DNA of 64,000 bases from Eubacterium maltosivorans (GCF_002441855.2 NZ_CP029487.1:3224001-3288000); one strand, 5' to 3'. Shown: positions 23,882 through 32,544, numbered from the stretch's first letter. Made by a program: numbers and translations. The notes: generated from the sequence alone by a model not told the origin.

Positions 23882-25270
23882 ATGCAGATACCAGAGGCCT
23901 TTAAAGAAAAAATGCGGGGACTTTTGAGCGATGAGGATTATGAAAAGCTCATGACTTCTTATGATGGGACAGTGAACAAGGGCATCCGGACCAATACGCT
24001 GAAGTGCACCCCGGAGGAGATGGCCCAGAAGACGCCCTTTGAGCTGGAGCCTGTGGACTGGTGCCCGACAGGATACTACATTGACAGTGATATTCGTCCG
24101 GGCAAAAATCCAGCTTACTACGCGGGGCTGTACTATGTGCAGGAGCCCACAGCCATGACCTCAGCCGAGGCCCTCGCTCCGGAGCCGGGGGACTGGGTGC
24201 TGGACCTCTGTGCCGCGCCTGGCGGAAAATCGACCCAGCTGGCCTGTAAGCTTGAGGGCCAGGGGCTGCTGGTGGCCAATGAGCTGGTGAACAACCGGGC
24301 CGAGATCCTCGCCAGCAACGTGGAACGTATGGGCGTAGCCAACGCCCTTCTGTTTAATGAATTCCCAGAACGCCTGGCGGCGCGGTTTCACGAGCGTTTT
24401 GACAAAATTTTGGTGGACGCGCCCTGCTCCGGTGAGGGCATGTTCAGAAAGGACAACGGGGCGGCTGAGGAGTGGAACCCGGAACGGGTGGTGAACTGCG
24501 CGAAACGCCAGCTGAAGATTCTGGAGAGTGTGGACAAGCTGCTGAAGCCGGGAGGCATCGTAGTCTATTCGACCTGTACCTTCTCGCCCGAGGAAAACGA
24601 ACAGGTCATTGAAGATTTCCTGGGAAATAACCGGTATGAGCTGATGGATATTGATCTCAGAGGGCTTGACGACCGGGGACGGCCGGAGTGGTCAGAAAAA
24701 GGGACGCCAGCGCTCACAAAGACCCTCCACGTCATGCCCTTCCATGTCCGGGGCGAGGGGCATTTTATCGCGAAGCTTCGCAAAACAGCGGCGTGTCCAT
24801 TGGAGGAAGAGCCCCTTAAGCTCAAGGGAAAATCCCGGCTGAAGCCTGCTGGACGCAGAGACCTGGACGATTATGAGACCTTTGCCAAAGCGTATCTGAA
24901 CCGGCGGTTTGGCAACCTGCATCTGCAGGGGGATCAGCTCTACAGCCTGCCAGAGGGCATCACACTGCGGGACATTGAGGGTTTGAAGGTACTGCGTCCG
25001 GGCATTCACCTGGGCGCCCTCAAGAAGAACCGTTTTGAGCCGTCCCACACCCTGGCCATGGTGCTGAGACCTGAGGACTTTAAAACCATCTACACTGTGA
25101 GAGATGAGGAGGAGGCCTACACCTATCTTAAAGGGGAACCCATCATCGGGACAGATCTCAAAGGCTGGGTGCTGGTCTGCTTTGATAAATGGCCCCTGGG
25201 CTTTGGAAAAGCCAGCCAGGGTATGATCAAAAACCACTTCCCCAAGGGGCTGCGCATTCGGAAAAAATAA
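23882..25270 (+). CDS. RsmF/NOL1-NOP2-Sun family RNA m5C methyltransferase
   Basis: A 462-residue RNA cytosine-C5 methyltransferase. The AdoMet-binding core shows motif I VLDLCAAPGGKSTQLA (about residues 104-119), motif IV ILVDAPCSGEGMFRKD (about 175-190) and motif VI VVYSTCTFSPEENEQV (about 229-244); the cysteines in DAPCSGEG and STCTF are the release and nucleophile pair. A C-terminal RsmF-B type ferredoxin-like domain and a final PUA-like segment (KGWVLVCFDKWPLGFGK) match the RsmF layout used by Firmicute 16S rRNA enzymes. It begins with ATG after GACGGAGATGAAAC. The target is most likely 16S rRNA, position not deducible. Confidence 0.92.
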   Translation: MQIPEAFKEKMRGLLSDEDYEKLMTSYDGTVNKGIRTNTLKCTPEEMAQKTPFELEPVDWCPTGYYIDSDIRPGKNPAYYAGLYYVQEPTAMTSAEALAPEPGDWVLDLCAAPGGKSTQLACKLEGQGLLVANELVNNRAEILASNVERMGVANALLFNEFPERLAARFHERFDKILVDAPCSGEGMFRKDNGAAEEWNPERVVNCAKRQLKILESVDKLLKPGGIVVYSTCTFSPEENEQVIEDFLGNNRYELMDIDLRGLDDRGRPEWSEKGTPALTKTLHVMPFHVRGEGHFIAKLRKTAACPLEEEPLKLKGKSRLKPAGRRDLDDYETFAKAYLNRRFGNLHLQGDQLYSLPEGITLRDIEGLKVLRPGIHLGALKKNRFEPSHTLAMVLRPEDFKTIYTVRDEEEAYTYLKGEPIIGTDLKGWVLVCFDKWPLGFGKASQGMIKNHFPKGLRIRKK

Positions 25271-25280
25271 AAGAGTTCTT

Positions 25281-25350
25281 AGAAAGGCATCCTCAAAAGC
25301 CTCAAAACTACAGATCCTTGGTGTTTTGAGCCTTTTGAGGATGCCTTTCT
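25281..25350. repeat. Long hairpin, first of a matched pair
   Basis: 28-base arms (25281-25308 and 25323-25350) pair with one mismatch over a 14-base loop. The core is CTCAAAAG-C-CTCAAAAC. It lies 10 bases after the methyltransferase stop and is followed by a T-rich stretch, so it also works as that gene's terminator. The AT-rich gap 25351-25469 between the two hairpins holds nothing else I recognise. Confidence 0.75.
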
Positions 25351-25469
25351 AGAATTAAATTTGTTTTTATAATCTTTAAAATAAATATGTAAACGGTTAA
25401 ATATATAACAAGATATATATATTTAACAAGCTCCACTGCGCATTTTCATTTTTTATTATGATTGAAGAA

Positions 25470-25529
25470 CCCATGCTCAAAAGACTCAAAACGCCATTTG
25501 CCGGTGGTTTTGAGTCTTTTGAGCATGGG
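25470..25529. repeat. Long hairpin, second of a matched pair
   Basis: 23-base perfect arms (25470-25492 and 25507-25529), again with a 14-base loop and the core CTCAAAAG-A-CTCAAAAC. On the minus strand it follows the MFS stop codon and precedes a T-rich run, serving as a terminator. Shared core and loop length with the first hairpin imply a common origin. Confidence 0.75.
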
Positions 25530-25557
25530 GACAGAAAAAATAAAATTCGGAAGCAGC

Positions 25558-26820
25558 TTAAAGGCCCGCCTGTTTCCCACTGGCTTTTTCATGGTTGATC
25601 CTTCTCACAGCCAGCACGAACAGCACAAAGCCGATGACAAACAGAAAGGAGATAGAGATGATGCCATAGCGGGAGTGACCCGTGAGCTGAGTGACGACGC
25701 TGACGAGCAGGGTGCCGGTAAAGGCCGCGCCCTTGCCGAAAATGTCGTAAAAACCAAAGTACTCGGCAGATTTCTCCTTGGGGATGATCTTGGCAAAATA
25801 GGAGCGGGACAACGCCTGGATTCCCCCCTGAAAGATAGCGACACAGACCGCCAGAAACCAGAATTCCCACGCCTTATCCAGTTGAATGGCAAAGAGGGCG
25901 ATGAAAAAATAGCCGATGATCCCAGTGTAGATCAGCTTCTCAGTTTTGACCTTTTTCGAGAGCCAGCCAAACAGGAGCGCGAAGGGGAAGGCCACGATCT
26001 GGGTGAGCAGCAGAGCCATCAGCAGGTCGTTGTCGCCCACACCCACATCTTTACCATAGGAGGTTGCCATCTCGATGATGGTGTAGACACCGTCGATGTA
26101 GAAGAAAAACGCCACCAGGAACAGCACAATGTTTTTATCCTGACGGATATTTTTAATGGTATTGCCCAGGCGCACAAAACCCTCTTTTACCGGATTGGAC
26201 ACGTGTCCCACAGAAAATTTCTGCTGATAACCTCTGAGCAGAGGGACTGTCATCAACACCCACCAGACCGCGGTGATGACAAAGGAAATGGACGTTGCCA
26301 GCTGGGTACTGATACCAATGCTTCCGGCAAAGAGCACCAGGAGCATGCAGGCCGCAAAGGGTATACAGCTGCCGATATATCCAAAGGCGTAGCCCACGCT
26401 TGAGACCTCGTCCATGCGGTCATCGGTGGTAACGTCGGTGAGCATGGAGTCGCAGAAAATAAGGCTGCCGTTATAGCCGATTTTGGCAACGACAAACATG
26501 ACGAGAAAGAGCAGCCATCCCATGGGAATCCCAAGTGCCACGCATCCCGCGGCCCCCACGCCCAGCGACAGGAGAAAAAGACGTTTCCGGTAGCCGCTGG
26601 TGTCCCCGATGGTGCCGAGAATGGGCCCCAGTATTGCCACGATCAGGGTGGAAAGGGAGGTGGCGTACCCGAAATAAGCGGTCGAGTCCGCCATGGAAAC
26701 TCCGGCGGCGGAGGCAATGTTTTTAAAATAAATGGGTATAATGGTAGAAACCAGCATGACAAAGGCTGAGTTGCCCACATCGTACAGGATCCAGGCTTTT
26801 TCGATTTTAGAAAATCTCAT
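25558..26820 (-). CDS. UMF1/Atg22-like MFS transporter
   Basis: A 420-residue membrane protein with 11-12 helices. The start KIEKAWILYDVGNSAFVMLV is the UMF1-family hallmark, followed by GPILGTIGDTSGYRKRLFL (about residues 62-80), an MFS loop, and LSRSYFAKIIPKEKSAEYFGFYDIFGKGAAF (first part near 340) in the second half. Family members relate to yeast Atg22, a vacuolar amino-acid exporter; bacterial substrates are unproven. It begins at an ATG with a GGGGAC-rich leader (AAAAGGGGACTCCT). It converges on the RNA methyltransferase gene and is divergent from the ArsR operon. No regulator-specific sites are visible. Confidence 0.88.
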   Translation of the reverse strand: MRFSKIEKAWILYDVGNSAFVMLVSTIIPIYFKNIASAAGVSMADSTAYFGYATSLSTLIVAILGPILGTIGDTSGYRKRLFLLSLGVGAAGCVALGIPMGWLLFLVMFVVAKIGYNGSLIFCDSMLTDVTTDDRMDEVSSVGYAFGYIGSCIPFAACMLLVLFAGSIGISTQLATSISFVITAVWWVLMTVPLLRGYQQKFSVGHVSNPVKEGFVRLGNTIKNIRQDKNIVLFLVAFFFYIDGVYTIIEMATSYGKDVGVGDNDLLMALLLTQIVAFPFALLFGWLSKKVKTEKLIYTGIIGYFFIALFAIQLDKAWEFWFLAVCVAIFQGGIQALSRSYFAKIIPKEKSAEYFGFYDIFGKGAAFTGTLLVSVVTQLTGHSRYGIISISFLFVIGFVLFVLAVRRINHEKASGKQAGL

Positions 26821-26927
26821 AGGAGTCCCCTTTTTTTGTTCTTTAAGTTTATTATAAAGAAAAAAAGGGAAAAAAGCTATCTTTTTATGTTAAAAGTATG
26901 TTAGAGAACGACCGGCTAAAAATTATC

Positions 26928-26956
26928 TTGACGATATTAATAAAATATAATATAAT
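26928..26956 (+). promoter_or_regulatory. Promoter of the arsR-type operon
   Basis: TTGACG (26928-26933), 17 bases, TATAAT (26951-26956). The stretch 26951-26965 (TATAATAATATTATA) is an AT-rich dyad over the start point, the usual place for an ArsR-family operator. Confidence 0.75.
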
Positions 26957-26998
26957 AATATTATAAAATTATAATATACGAATAAAGGAAGTCGATCA

Positions 26999-27292
26999 AT
27001 GGATAAAAAAAGGCAGCAGGAAAACGAGCAGGCCGCCGGGATTTTAAAGGCGCTGGCCCACCCGGTGCGGCTGTGTATGGTGCGGGGGCTCATGGAGAGA
27101 GGCCGCAACAATGTCTCTTATATGGAGTCCTGTCTGGATGTGTCCCAGTCGGGGATTTCTCAGCATTTGTCCAAGCTCAAGGCAGCTGGCATCGTGCGCG
27201 GAACCCGCGAGGGAAATGAAATTTACTATGAGCTCTGTAATGAACAGGTTAAAGAAATTGTAGAAGTTCTATTCAAGGAGGAACAACAATGA
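26999..27292 (+). CDS. ArsR-family repressor, possible persulfide sensor
   Basis: A 97-residue winged-helix protein of the ArsR/SmtB family (LAHPVRLCMVRGLMERG, then VSQSGISQHLSKLKAAGIV). It lacks the ELCVCDL metal motif; instead cysteines occur in VRLCMV, MESCLDVSQ and YYELCNEQ. The last two lie about where the paired cysteines of the SqrR/BigR persulfide sensors are found. Its stop overlaps the ATG of a CoA-disulfide-reductase/rhodanese/TusA gene (ATGA), so they are cotranscribed and translationally coupled. Control of sulfane-sulfur handling is therefore a reasonable inference; arsenic genes are absent. Confidence 0.85.
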   Translation: MDKKRQQENEQAAGILKALAHPVRLCMVRGLMERGRNNVSYMESCLDVSQSGISQHLSKLKAAGIVRGTREGNEIYYELCNEQVKEIVEVLFKEEQQ

Positions 27293-29238
27293 AAAAAATT
27301 CTGATTGTCGGTGGTGTAGCCGGCGGTGCAACCGCTGCGGCACGTTTGAGACGCTTGAGCGAAGAGGACGAAATCATTCTTTTTGAACGCGATGAGTATA
27401 TTTCCTTTGCAAACTGCGGGCTGCCCTACTATATCGGGGATGTGATTAAGGACCGCAGTAAGCTGCTGGTGCAGACCGTGGCCGGAATGTCCAAGCGTTT
27501 TAATCTGGATATCCGCAATTTCAGTGAAGTGGTTTCCGTCGACCGCACAAACAGCACCGTAAAGGTTAAAAACACCAAAACCGGTGAGGTTTATACTGAA
27601 ACTTTTGACCACCTGATCCTGTCTCCGGGCGCTAAGCCTATTGCTCCACCGATTCCGGGACTGGCTGAGGCGGACAGCATTTTCACTCTGCGCAACGTGG
27701 CCGATACGGATAAGATCAAAGCCGAGGTGACCGAGCGGAAGCCTAAACGTGCCGTGGTGGTAGGCGGCGGCTTTATCGGCATCGAAATGGTTGAAAACCT
27801 GCGGGATCTGGGCATTAATGTAACCCTGGTCGAAAAGCTGAACCAGGTATTAAAGCCTCTTGACTACGAAATGGCACAGATTATCCATCAGGAGCTGAAC
27901 GCCCACGGCGTCAATTTGATCCTGGGCGACGGCGTCGACCATTTTGAGGACGCTGGCAAAAGCGTCGTGCTGGAAAGCGGCATGAAGCTGGACGCGGATA
28001 TGGTGATCCTGGCCATCGGAGTGGCGCCGGAAAACAAGCTGGCAAAGGACGCCGGCCTAAAGCTGGGGCCACGAGGCCACATTGTCACCACTGAAACCTA
28101 CGAAGTCATGGACGGCGAAAGCGGTGAGGTCATTAAAAATATCTACGCCATCGGAGACGCCATTGAGGTCCGCGATTTTGTGGACGGCTCCCAGACCGCT
28201 GTGCCGCTTGCGTGGCCAGCCAACCGTCAGGGCCGCACCGTAGCGGACCATATCAACGGTATTCCCTTTAAAAACCATGGCATTCAGGGAACCTCTGTAG
28301 CCAAGGTCTTTAACAAAGTTTTCGCCACCACCGGTAACAACGTGGGACAGCTGCGGGCAAAAGGACTGCCATTCCAGCAGATTCACGCCCATCGCGGTAA
28401 CCATGCGGGCTACTATCCAGACGCCACAAATATCGCATTAAAGCTCATTTATGATCCTAAGACATTAAAAATTATGGGCGCCCAGGCTGTGGGCCAGGAA
28501 GGCACTGAAAAGCGTATTGACGTCATTGCCTCTGTGATGAAGATGGGCGGCACGATCTACGACTTACAGGACATGGAGCTGTCTTATGCGCCGCCCTTTT
28601 CAGCCGCAAAGGATCCGGTCAACATTTTGGGCTACATTGCCCAGAACATCGACGAGGGCGTCTACAAAACCGTTGAGTGGGACGAAATTGACGACATCAT
28701 CGCGGAAGGCGGATATCTGCTGGATGTCCGCACGCCGGTCGAATTTGGTGCCGGTCATGTAGAAGGCTCCCACAATCTGGAACTGGATACCCTGAGAGAC
28801 CATATCGACGAGATTCCAGTGGGAAAGGATGAGCCCCTGTATATTACATGCCAGGTGGGCCTGAGAGGTTATCTGGCCATTCGTATCCTGGAGGATCACG
28901 GCTTTACCAATCTTTATAACCTGGCTGGCGGCTACAATACCTATAAAACCGGTCACTACAAGCTGGCAGAGCCAAGCTTTGACGTGGAGGACTCTCAGCC
29001 GGGGGAGCCAGAAGCCCCCAAGGGGGCGAAAGCAGACGTAAACCCTATTAAAACAGTGGATGTGACCGGGCTTCAGTGCCCCGGCCCGCTGATGGCAACC
29101 TATAAGGCTGTGAGTGAGGTAAAAGAAGGCGAGCTGGTACAGACCATTGCTACCGATTTTGGTTTTGTACAGGATGTGGAATGCTGGTGCAAAACCAATG
29201 GACACACCCTTATTTCCCAGGAAACCAGGGGAAATTAA
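27289..29238 (+). CDS. CoA-disulfide reductase / rhodanese / TusA fusion, cut short by an in-frame TAA
   Basis: A 649-residue open frame. An FAD/NAD(P)H disulfide reductase (GGVAGGATAAARLRRL, about residues 8-23; redox cysteine in FANCGLPYYIGD, near 44; second nucleotide motif VVVGGGFIGIEMVENL) is followed by a rhodanese domain (LLDVRTPVEFGAGHV; cysteine in YITCQVGLRGY, about 525) and a TusA domain (VDVTGLQCPGPLM, about 590). The chain should go on into a DsrE-like domain, as in the full-length family of about 820-830 residues, but TAA at 29236-29238 ends it. Such fusions reduce CoA disulfides or polysulfides and relay sulfur. Control is by the overlapping arsR-type gene. The truncated protein may still work as a reductase. 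Confidence 0.88.
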   Translation: MKKILIVGGVAGGATAAARLRRLSEEDEIILFERDEYISFANCGLPYYIGDVIKDRSKLLVQTVAGMSKRFNLDIRNFSEVVSVDRTNSTVKVKNTKTGEVYTETFDHLILSPGAKPIAPPIPGLAEADSIFTLRNVADTDKIKAEVTERKPKRAVVVGGGFIGIEMVENLRDLGINVTLVEKLNQVLKPLDYEMAQIIHQELNAHGVNLILGDGVDHFEDAGKSVVLESGMKLDADMVILAIGVAPENKLAKDAGLKLGPRGHIVTTETYEVMDGESGEVIKNIYAIGDAIEVRDFVDGSQTAVPLAWPANRQGRTVADHINGIPFKNHGIQGTSVAKVFNKVFATTGNNVGQLRAKGLPFQQIHAHRGNHAGYYPDATNIALKLIYDPKTLKIMGAQAVGQEGTEKRIDVIASVMKMGGTIYDLQDMELSYAPPFSAAKDPVNILGYIAQNIDEGVYKTVEWDEIDDIIAEGGYLLDVRTPVEFGAGHVEGSHNLELDTLRDHIDEIPVGKDEPLYITCQVGLRGYLAIRILEDHGFTNLYNLAGGYNTYKTGHYKLAEPSFDVEDSQPGEPEAPKGAKADVNPIKTVDVTGLQCPGPLMATYKAVSEVKEGELVQTIATDFGFVQDVECWCKTNGHTLISQETRGN

Positions 29239-29778
29239 TACATTGCCACTATCCGGAAGGGCGGCGGCGCCTCTGCCTGCGGTCTGGCTGCAGCCGCTCC
29301 GGCGGTTCAGAAAAACGCCACCATGGTTGTGTTTGATGGTGAGCTGGATAAAGCCATCGCAGCCATGATCATCGCCCAGGGCGCAGCAGCCCAAGGCAAG
29401 GATGTGACCCTGTTTTTTACCTTCTGGGGCCTGAACGTGCTGCGTAAGCCGAAGGCGCCAAGGGTAAAGAAGAATCTGATTGAAAAAATGTTTGGCCTGA
29501 TGATGCCAAAGGGCGCCAGGCGGCTGCCTTTATCCAAAATGAATATGCTGGGGATTGGGCCTGCCATGATCAAAAGCATCATGAAAAAGAAAAATGTGGA
29601 CGACATCGAAACCATGATTCACAAGGCTCAGGACGCCGGGGTACGCTTTATTGCCTGCACCATGAGTATGGAGCTCATGGGGATTAAAAAGGAAGAGCTC
29701 ATTGACGGCATTGAGTACGCGGGCGTCGGCACCTATATCGCCAGCAATGAAAATGTCGGGACCACCTTATTTATTTAA
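29239..29778 (+). pseudogene. Severed C-terminal DsrE-like domain of the sulfur-transfer fusion
   Basis: Directly after the TAA, the same reading frame continues YIATIRKGGGASACG, a linker, then a DsrE/DsrF-like domain (MVVFDGELDKAIAAMIIAQG, FFTFWGLNVLR, VRFIACTMSMELMGI) up to the stop at 29776-29778. The linker sequence is what families with an intact fusion show at the TusA-DsrE junction, so AAA to TAA is the simplest explanation. The internal ATG at 29323 has no ribosome site and would make a 151-residue protein only by chance initiation. Nonsense mutation, read-through or sequencing error are all possible. Confidence 0.75.
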
Positions 29779-29793
29779 CAGCACAATGCACGA

Positions 29794-29824
29794 AAAAGCC
29801 ACTGCAGATTTTGCAGTGGCTTTT
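29794..29824. terminator. Bidirectional terminator between the sulfur-transfer and exonuclease genes
   Basis: AAAAGCCACTGCA (29794-29806) pairs perfectly with TGCAGTGGCTTTT (29812-29824) around GATTT. It serves the converging genes. Confidence 0.9.
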
Positions 29825-29885
29825 ATTGTTGCTGCCAGTAAAAATTAAAAGCGTATACCAGGGGATCATAACCGGGTCAGGCTTT

Positions 29886-30650
29886 TCAGACCTCAATCTC
29901 GATGGAAACCGGGCAGTGGTCAGAGCCGGTGACATCGGTGTGGATAGCGGCGTTTTTGACCATGCCGATGGCGTTGTCGGACACAAAGAAATAATCGATG
30001 CGCCATCCGGCGTTGTTGGCCCGGGCATTAAAACGGTAGGACCACCAGGAGTACTCAATGGTATCTGGATGCAGGTGACGGTAAGTATCCACATAGCCGT
30101 TTTCAAAGAAATGGTCAAGCCACTCGCGCTCCATAGGCAGGAAGCCCGAGCGTTTGGCGTTGGATTTGGGGTTTTTCAAGTCCATCTCGGTATGTGCAGT
30201 GTTGACATCGCCGCAGATGATGACCTTTTTACCCTGGTCGACCAAGGCGTTGACATCCTTTAAGAAACAGTCATAAAAATCCATTTTAAACTGAAGACGC
30301 TCATCATCCTTCTGACCATTGGGAAAGTAAATATTAAAGAGGGTGAACGCCGGATATTCCATGATAATGGTACGGCCCTCATGGTTGAAGCGGTCATCGG
30401 ACAGTCCGGTGGTGATTGAGAGAGGTTCTTCTTTATAGTAAACAGCAGTGCCGCTGTAGCCTTTGCGCTCGGCAGAGTGGAAAAAGCTGTGGTAGCCGGG
30501 AATGCCCTTGATGTCCTCGCTGATCTGATCCTCAGAGGCTTTGACCTCCTGAAGGCATAGAATATCGGGCTGAGCGGCTTCGACCCATTCGGTAAAGCCC
30601 TTTTGTGCCACCGCCCGGATGCCGTTGACGTTCCAGGAATATAGTTTCAT
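29886..30650 (-). CDS. xth: Exodeoxyribonuclease III (AP endonuclease)
   Basis: A 254-residue exonuclease III of the usual length. Family motifs are all visible: MKLYSWNVNGIRAV with the metal-binding asparagine, DILCLQEVKASEDQI with the catalytic glutamate, YSGTAVYYKE, FNIYFPNG, ICGDVNTAHTEMDLKNPKSN (about residues 146-165), WWSYRFNARANNAGWRIDYFF and the final SDHCPVSIEI with the general-base histidine. It cuts DNA at abasic sites and degrades 3' ends in base-excision repair. AAAGGAGC precedes the ATG. It is a single gene, divergent from the kinase gene at 30756. Confidence 0.95.
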   Translation of the reverse strand: MKLYSWNVNGIRAVAQKGFTEWVEAAQPDILCLQEVKASEDQISEDIKGIPGYHSFFHSAERKGYSGTAVYYKEEPLSITTGLSDDRFNHEGRTIIMEYPAFTLFNIYFPNGQKDDERLQFKMDFYDCFLKDVNALVDQGKKVIICGDVNTAHTEMDLKNPKSNAKRSGFLPMEREWLDHFFENGYVDTYRHLHPDTIEYSWWSYRFNARANNAGWRIDYFFVSDNAIGMVKNAAIHTDVTGSDHCPVSIEIEV

Positions 30651-30755
30651 ATCAATGCTCCTTTATCGATTTTTCATTGTTTTTTTGGTATAATGTAATT
30701 TATTATAACACAGAATCATTAGCAGTGAGTCAAGAAATATACGGGAGATGAAAAA

Positions 30756-32255
30756 ATGAACTATATCATCGGGATTGACGGCGGCACCACCAAAATAAAG
30801 GCAGTTCTTTTCGATACCACAGGCCATGAGATCGAGACTGTGGCTGCACCCAGCGATATTATAGAGGACGGTGTACGTAAGGAACTGGATATGAATTTCT
30901 TCTGGGAAAAAACAGCGGCCTGCGTGCGCCTGCTGATGGAGAAGGGCCCTGCAAAGCCTGAGGATATCCTGGCAGTCGGGGTGACCGGACAGGGTGAGGG
31001 GCTGTGGGCTCTGGATAAAAACAACCGGCCAGTGGGCAGAGCAATTTTGTGGAATGACGGACGCGCCCATGAGGAAAACTGGGCTGTCAATGAAAAAACA
31101 CCGGGGATCGGCAAGCTGGTGCACCGAAATCTGGGCACGCCGATAGGGGCTGGGAGCCCCCTTCTGCTGCTGTGGTGGACCAAGGATAACCGCCCGGATG
31201 TGTACCAGCAGATTCAGACTGTGTTTTTCGCAAAGGACTGGCTGCGGTACTGTATGACGGATAAAATAGCCACAGATCCCACCGACGGAGGCGCCGCCTA
31301 TTTAAAACTTATCGACGGCGCGCCGGCCAAACAGGCTCTGACTGTGCTCAGTCTGTCCGAGGTGGAAAACAACATCCCTGAGGTATTGTCTTCCGATACA
31401 GTTGCCGGGGCGTTGACAGCGGCTGCTGCGGAAAAGATGGGCTTACGGATCGGAATCCCGGTGGTCACCGGGGCCATGGATGTGGTCGCCTCAGCGGTAG
31501 GCACTGGTGCGGTGAGCGTGGGTGACGCCGCGGTGGTATTGGGCACTACCTGCGCTGTGGAACAGGTGCTGCGGCTCCATGACTGTGATGTGACACGCTG
31601 CCGCAGACACTACCTGCACCACGTGCAGAAGAATCTGGCCATAGATTTGTCCTCCACCATAAACGGTATGGAAAATGTCGAATGGATGATGCGTGAGATT
31701 GCCAGAAGCGCCAATTACCGGGTGGTCGAGGGCCTTATCGAGGATACCCGTCCGGGAAGCGGCGGGATTATTTACCATCCTTATCTGTCCGCTGCCGGTG
31801 AGCGGGCTCCTTTTCAGCATCGAGATGCCAGCGCCAGCTTTTTTGGGGTGAACTCACGAACGACCAAGGGAGATCTTATGCGCGCGGTATACGAAGGACT
31901 GGCTTTCTCGGTTCGTGACTGTCTGGAGGGCGGCAGCTATGGTGAGCGCCTGCTGCTGTCCGGCGGCGGCGCAGGAAGCGAGACACTGTCCCAAATGATT
32001 GCCGATGTGACCGGACAATCCGTTGTGGTTACTAAGGGCTCCGAGTTCGGAGCACTGGGGGCAGCCATGACGGCCGGGGTCGCCATTGGCCTCTTTGAGA
32101 GCGTGGGTGACGCCGCTGCTAAATGCTGCCGGCTTAAAAAGATATATAAACCCCGCCAAAATGAGATGTACGAAAAGGGCTATACCTTCTACCGCGAGCT
32201 CAGAGCTGCTTTCGGGCCGTTGTGGGAACGACGGACGGAGATTTTTGGGAAATAA
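30756..32255 (+). CDS. FGGY-family carbohydrate kinase (first)
   Basis: A 499-residue kinase. The N-terminal actin-like lobe opens IIGIDGGTTKIKAVLFDTTG with the phosphate-1 loop; GVTGQGEGLW and ILWNDGRAHEENW (about residues 75-105) line the sugar site. The C-terminal lobe has VVLGTTCAVEQ (about 262) and GGGAGSETLSQMIADVTG (about 405). Members phosphorylate pentuloses, tetruloses, polyols or, in LsrK, the autoinducer AI-2. It is clearly homologous to the second kinase at 33594. It ends with its own terminator and precedes the SorC-type regulator, so it may be a separately expressed member of the same pathway. The sugar is unknown. Confidence 0.88.
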   Translation: MNYIIGIDGGTTKIKAVLFDTTGHEIETVAAPSDIIEDGVRKELDMNFFWEKTAACVRLLMEKGPAKPEDILAVGVTGQGEGLWALDKNNRPVGRAILWNDGRAHEENWAVNEKTPGIGKLVHRNLGTPIGAGSPLLLLWWTKDNRPDVYQQIQTVFFAKDWLRYCMTDKIATDPTDGGAAYLKLIDGAPAKQALTVLSLSEVENNIPEVLSSDTVAGALTAAAAEKMGLRIGIPVVTGAMDVVASAVGTGAVSVGDAAVVLGTTCAVEQVLRLHDCDVTRCRRHYLHHVQKNLAIDLSSTINGMENVEWMMREIARSANYRVVEGLIEDTRPGSGGIIYHPYLSAAGERAPFQHRDASASFFGVNSRTTKGDLMRAVYEGLAFSVRDCLEGGSYGERLLLSGGGAGSETLSQMIADVTGQSVVVTKGSEFGALGAAMTAGVAIGLFESVGDAAAKCCRLKKIYKPRQNEMYEKGYTFYRELRAAFGPLWERRTEIFGK

Positions 32256-32291
32256 AAGTAAATTAAATAAATAAAAGCAATTTTTATGAAT

Positions 32292-32340
32292 AAAAAGTCT
32301 GATGTGCGTTTTTGTGCATTAGGCTTTTTATTTTGCGCTT
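32292..32340 (+). terminator. Terminator after the first kinase
   Basis: AAAAAGTCTGATGTGC (32292-32307) pairs along its whole length, with wobbles, with GTGCATTAGGCTTTTT (32314-32329), followed by ATTTT. Confidence 0.8.
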
Positions 32341-32406
32341 TTTAGGGCTAAAAAGATAAAATCAGAACTATTACCTTAAAAAAATGGTGAGAAAATGTAA
32401 TATTAC

Positions 32407-32435
32407 TTGACAAATGTAAGGAAACGGTGTAAATT
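32407..32435 (+). promoter_or_regulatory. Promoter of the SorC-type regulator
   Basis: Consensus TTGACA (32407-32412), 17 bases, TAAATT (32430-32435). The first ACAAATGTAA box overlaps the -35 hexamer, the right place for control. Confidence 0.8.
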
Positions 32436-32506
32436 ATATTCATGAAATACATTTGTAAAATAAAAATACAAATGTAACGCAATTGAAAAATAAGTGGACA
32501 TATGTA
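32410..32506. promoter_or_regulatory. Four ACAAATGTA-type boxes, candidate SorC operators
   Basis: ACAAATGTAA at 32410-32419, the reversed form TACATTTGTA at 32448-32457, TACAAATGTA at 32467-32476 and the variant ACATATGTA at 32498-32506 lie around the regulator promoter and in its leader. The second and third form an inverted pair. SorC-family proteins bind such repeated AT-rich dyads as tetramers. Confidence 0.6.
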
Positions 32507-32544
32507 ATAATGAAAAAAATATGGACACTTATTTGGAGGTTGCC

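Noticed and set aside
25462-26403. A 313-codon plus-strand frame opposite the UMF1 transporter
   Set aside because: It runs through the hairpin at 25470-25529 and is antisense to clear membrane segments; low-complexity hydrophilic product.
28600-29394. A 264-codon minus-strand frame across the interrupted sulfur-transfer gene
   Set aside because: It is antisense to rhodanese and TusA motifs and has no family features.
29323-29778. An independent DsrE gene starting at the ATG at 29323
   Set aside because: There is no ribosome site, and the same frame continues upstream with family sequence to the TAA at 29236, so it is the tail of a longer protein.
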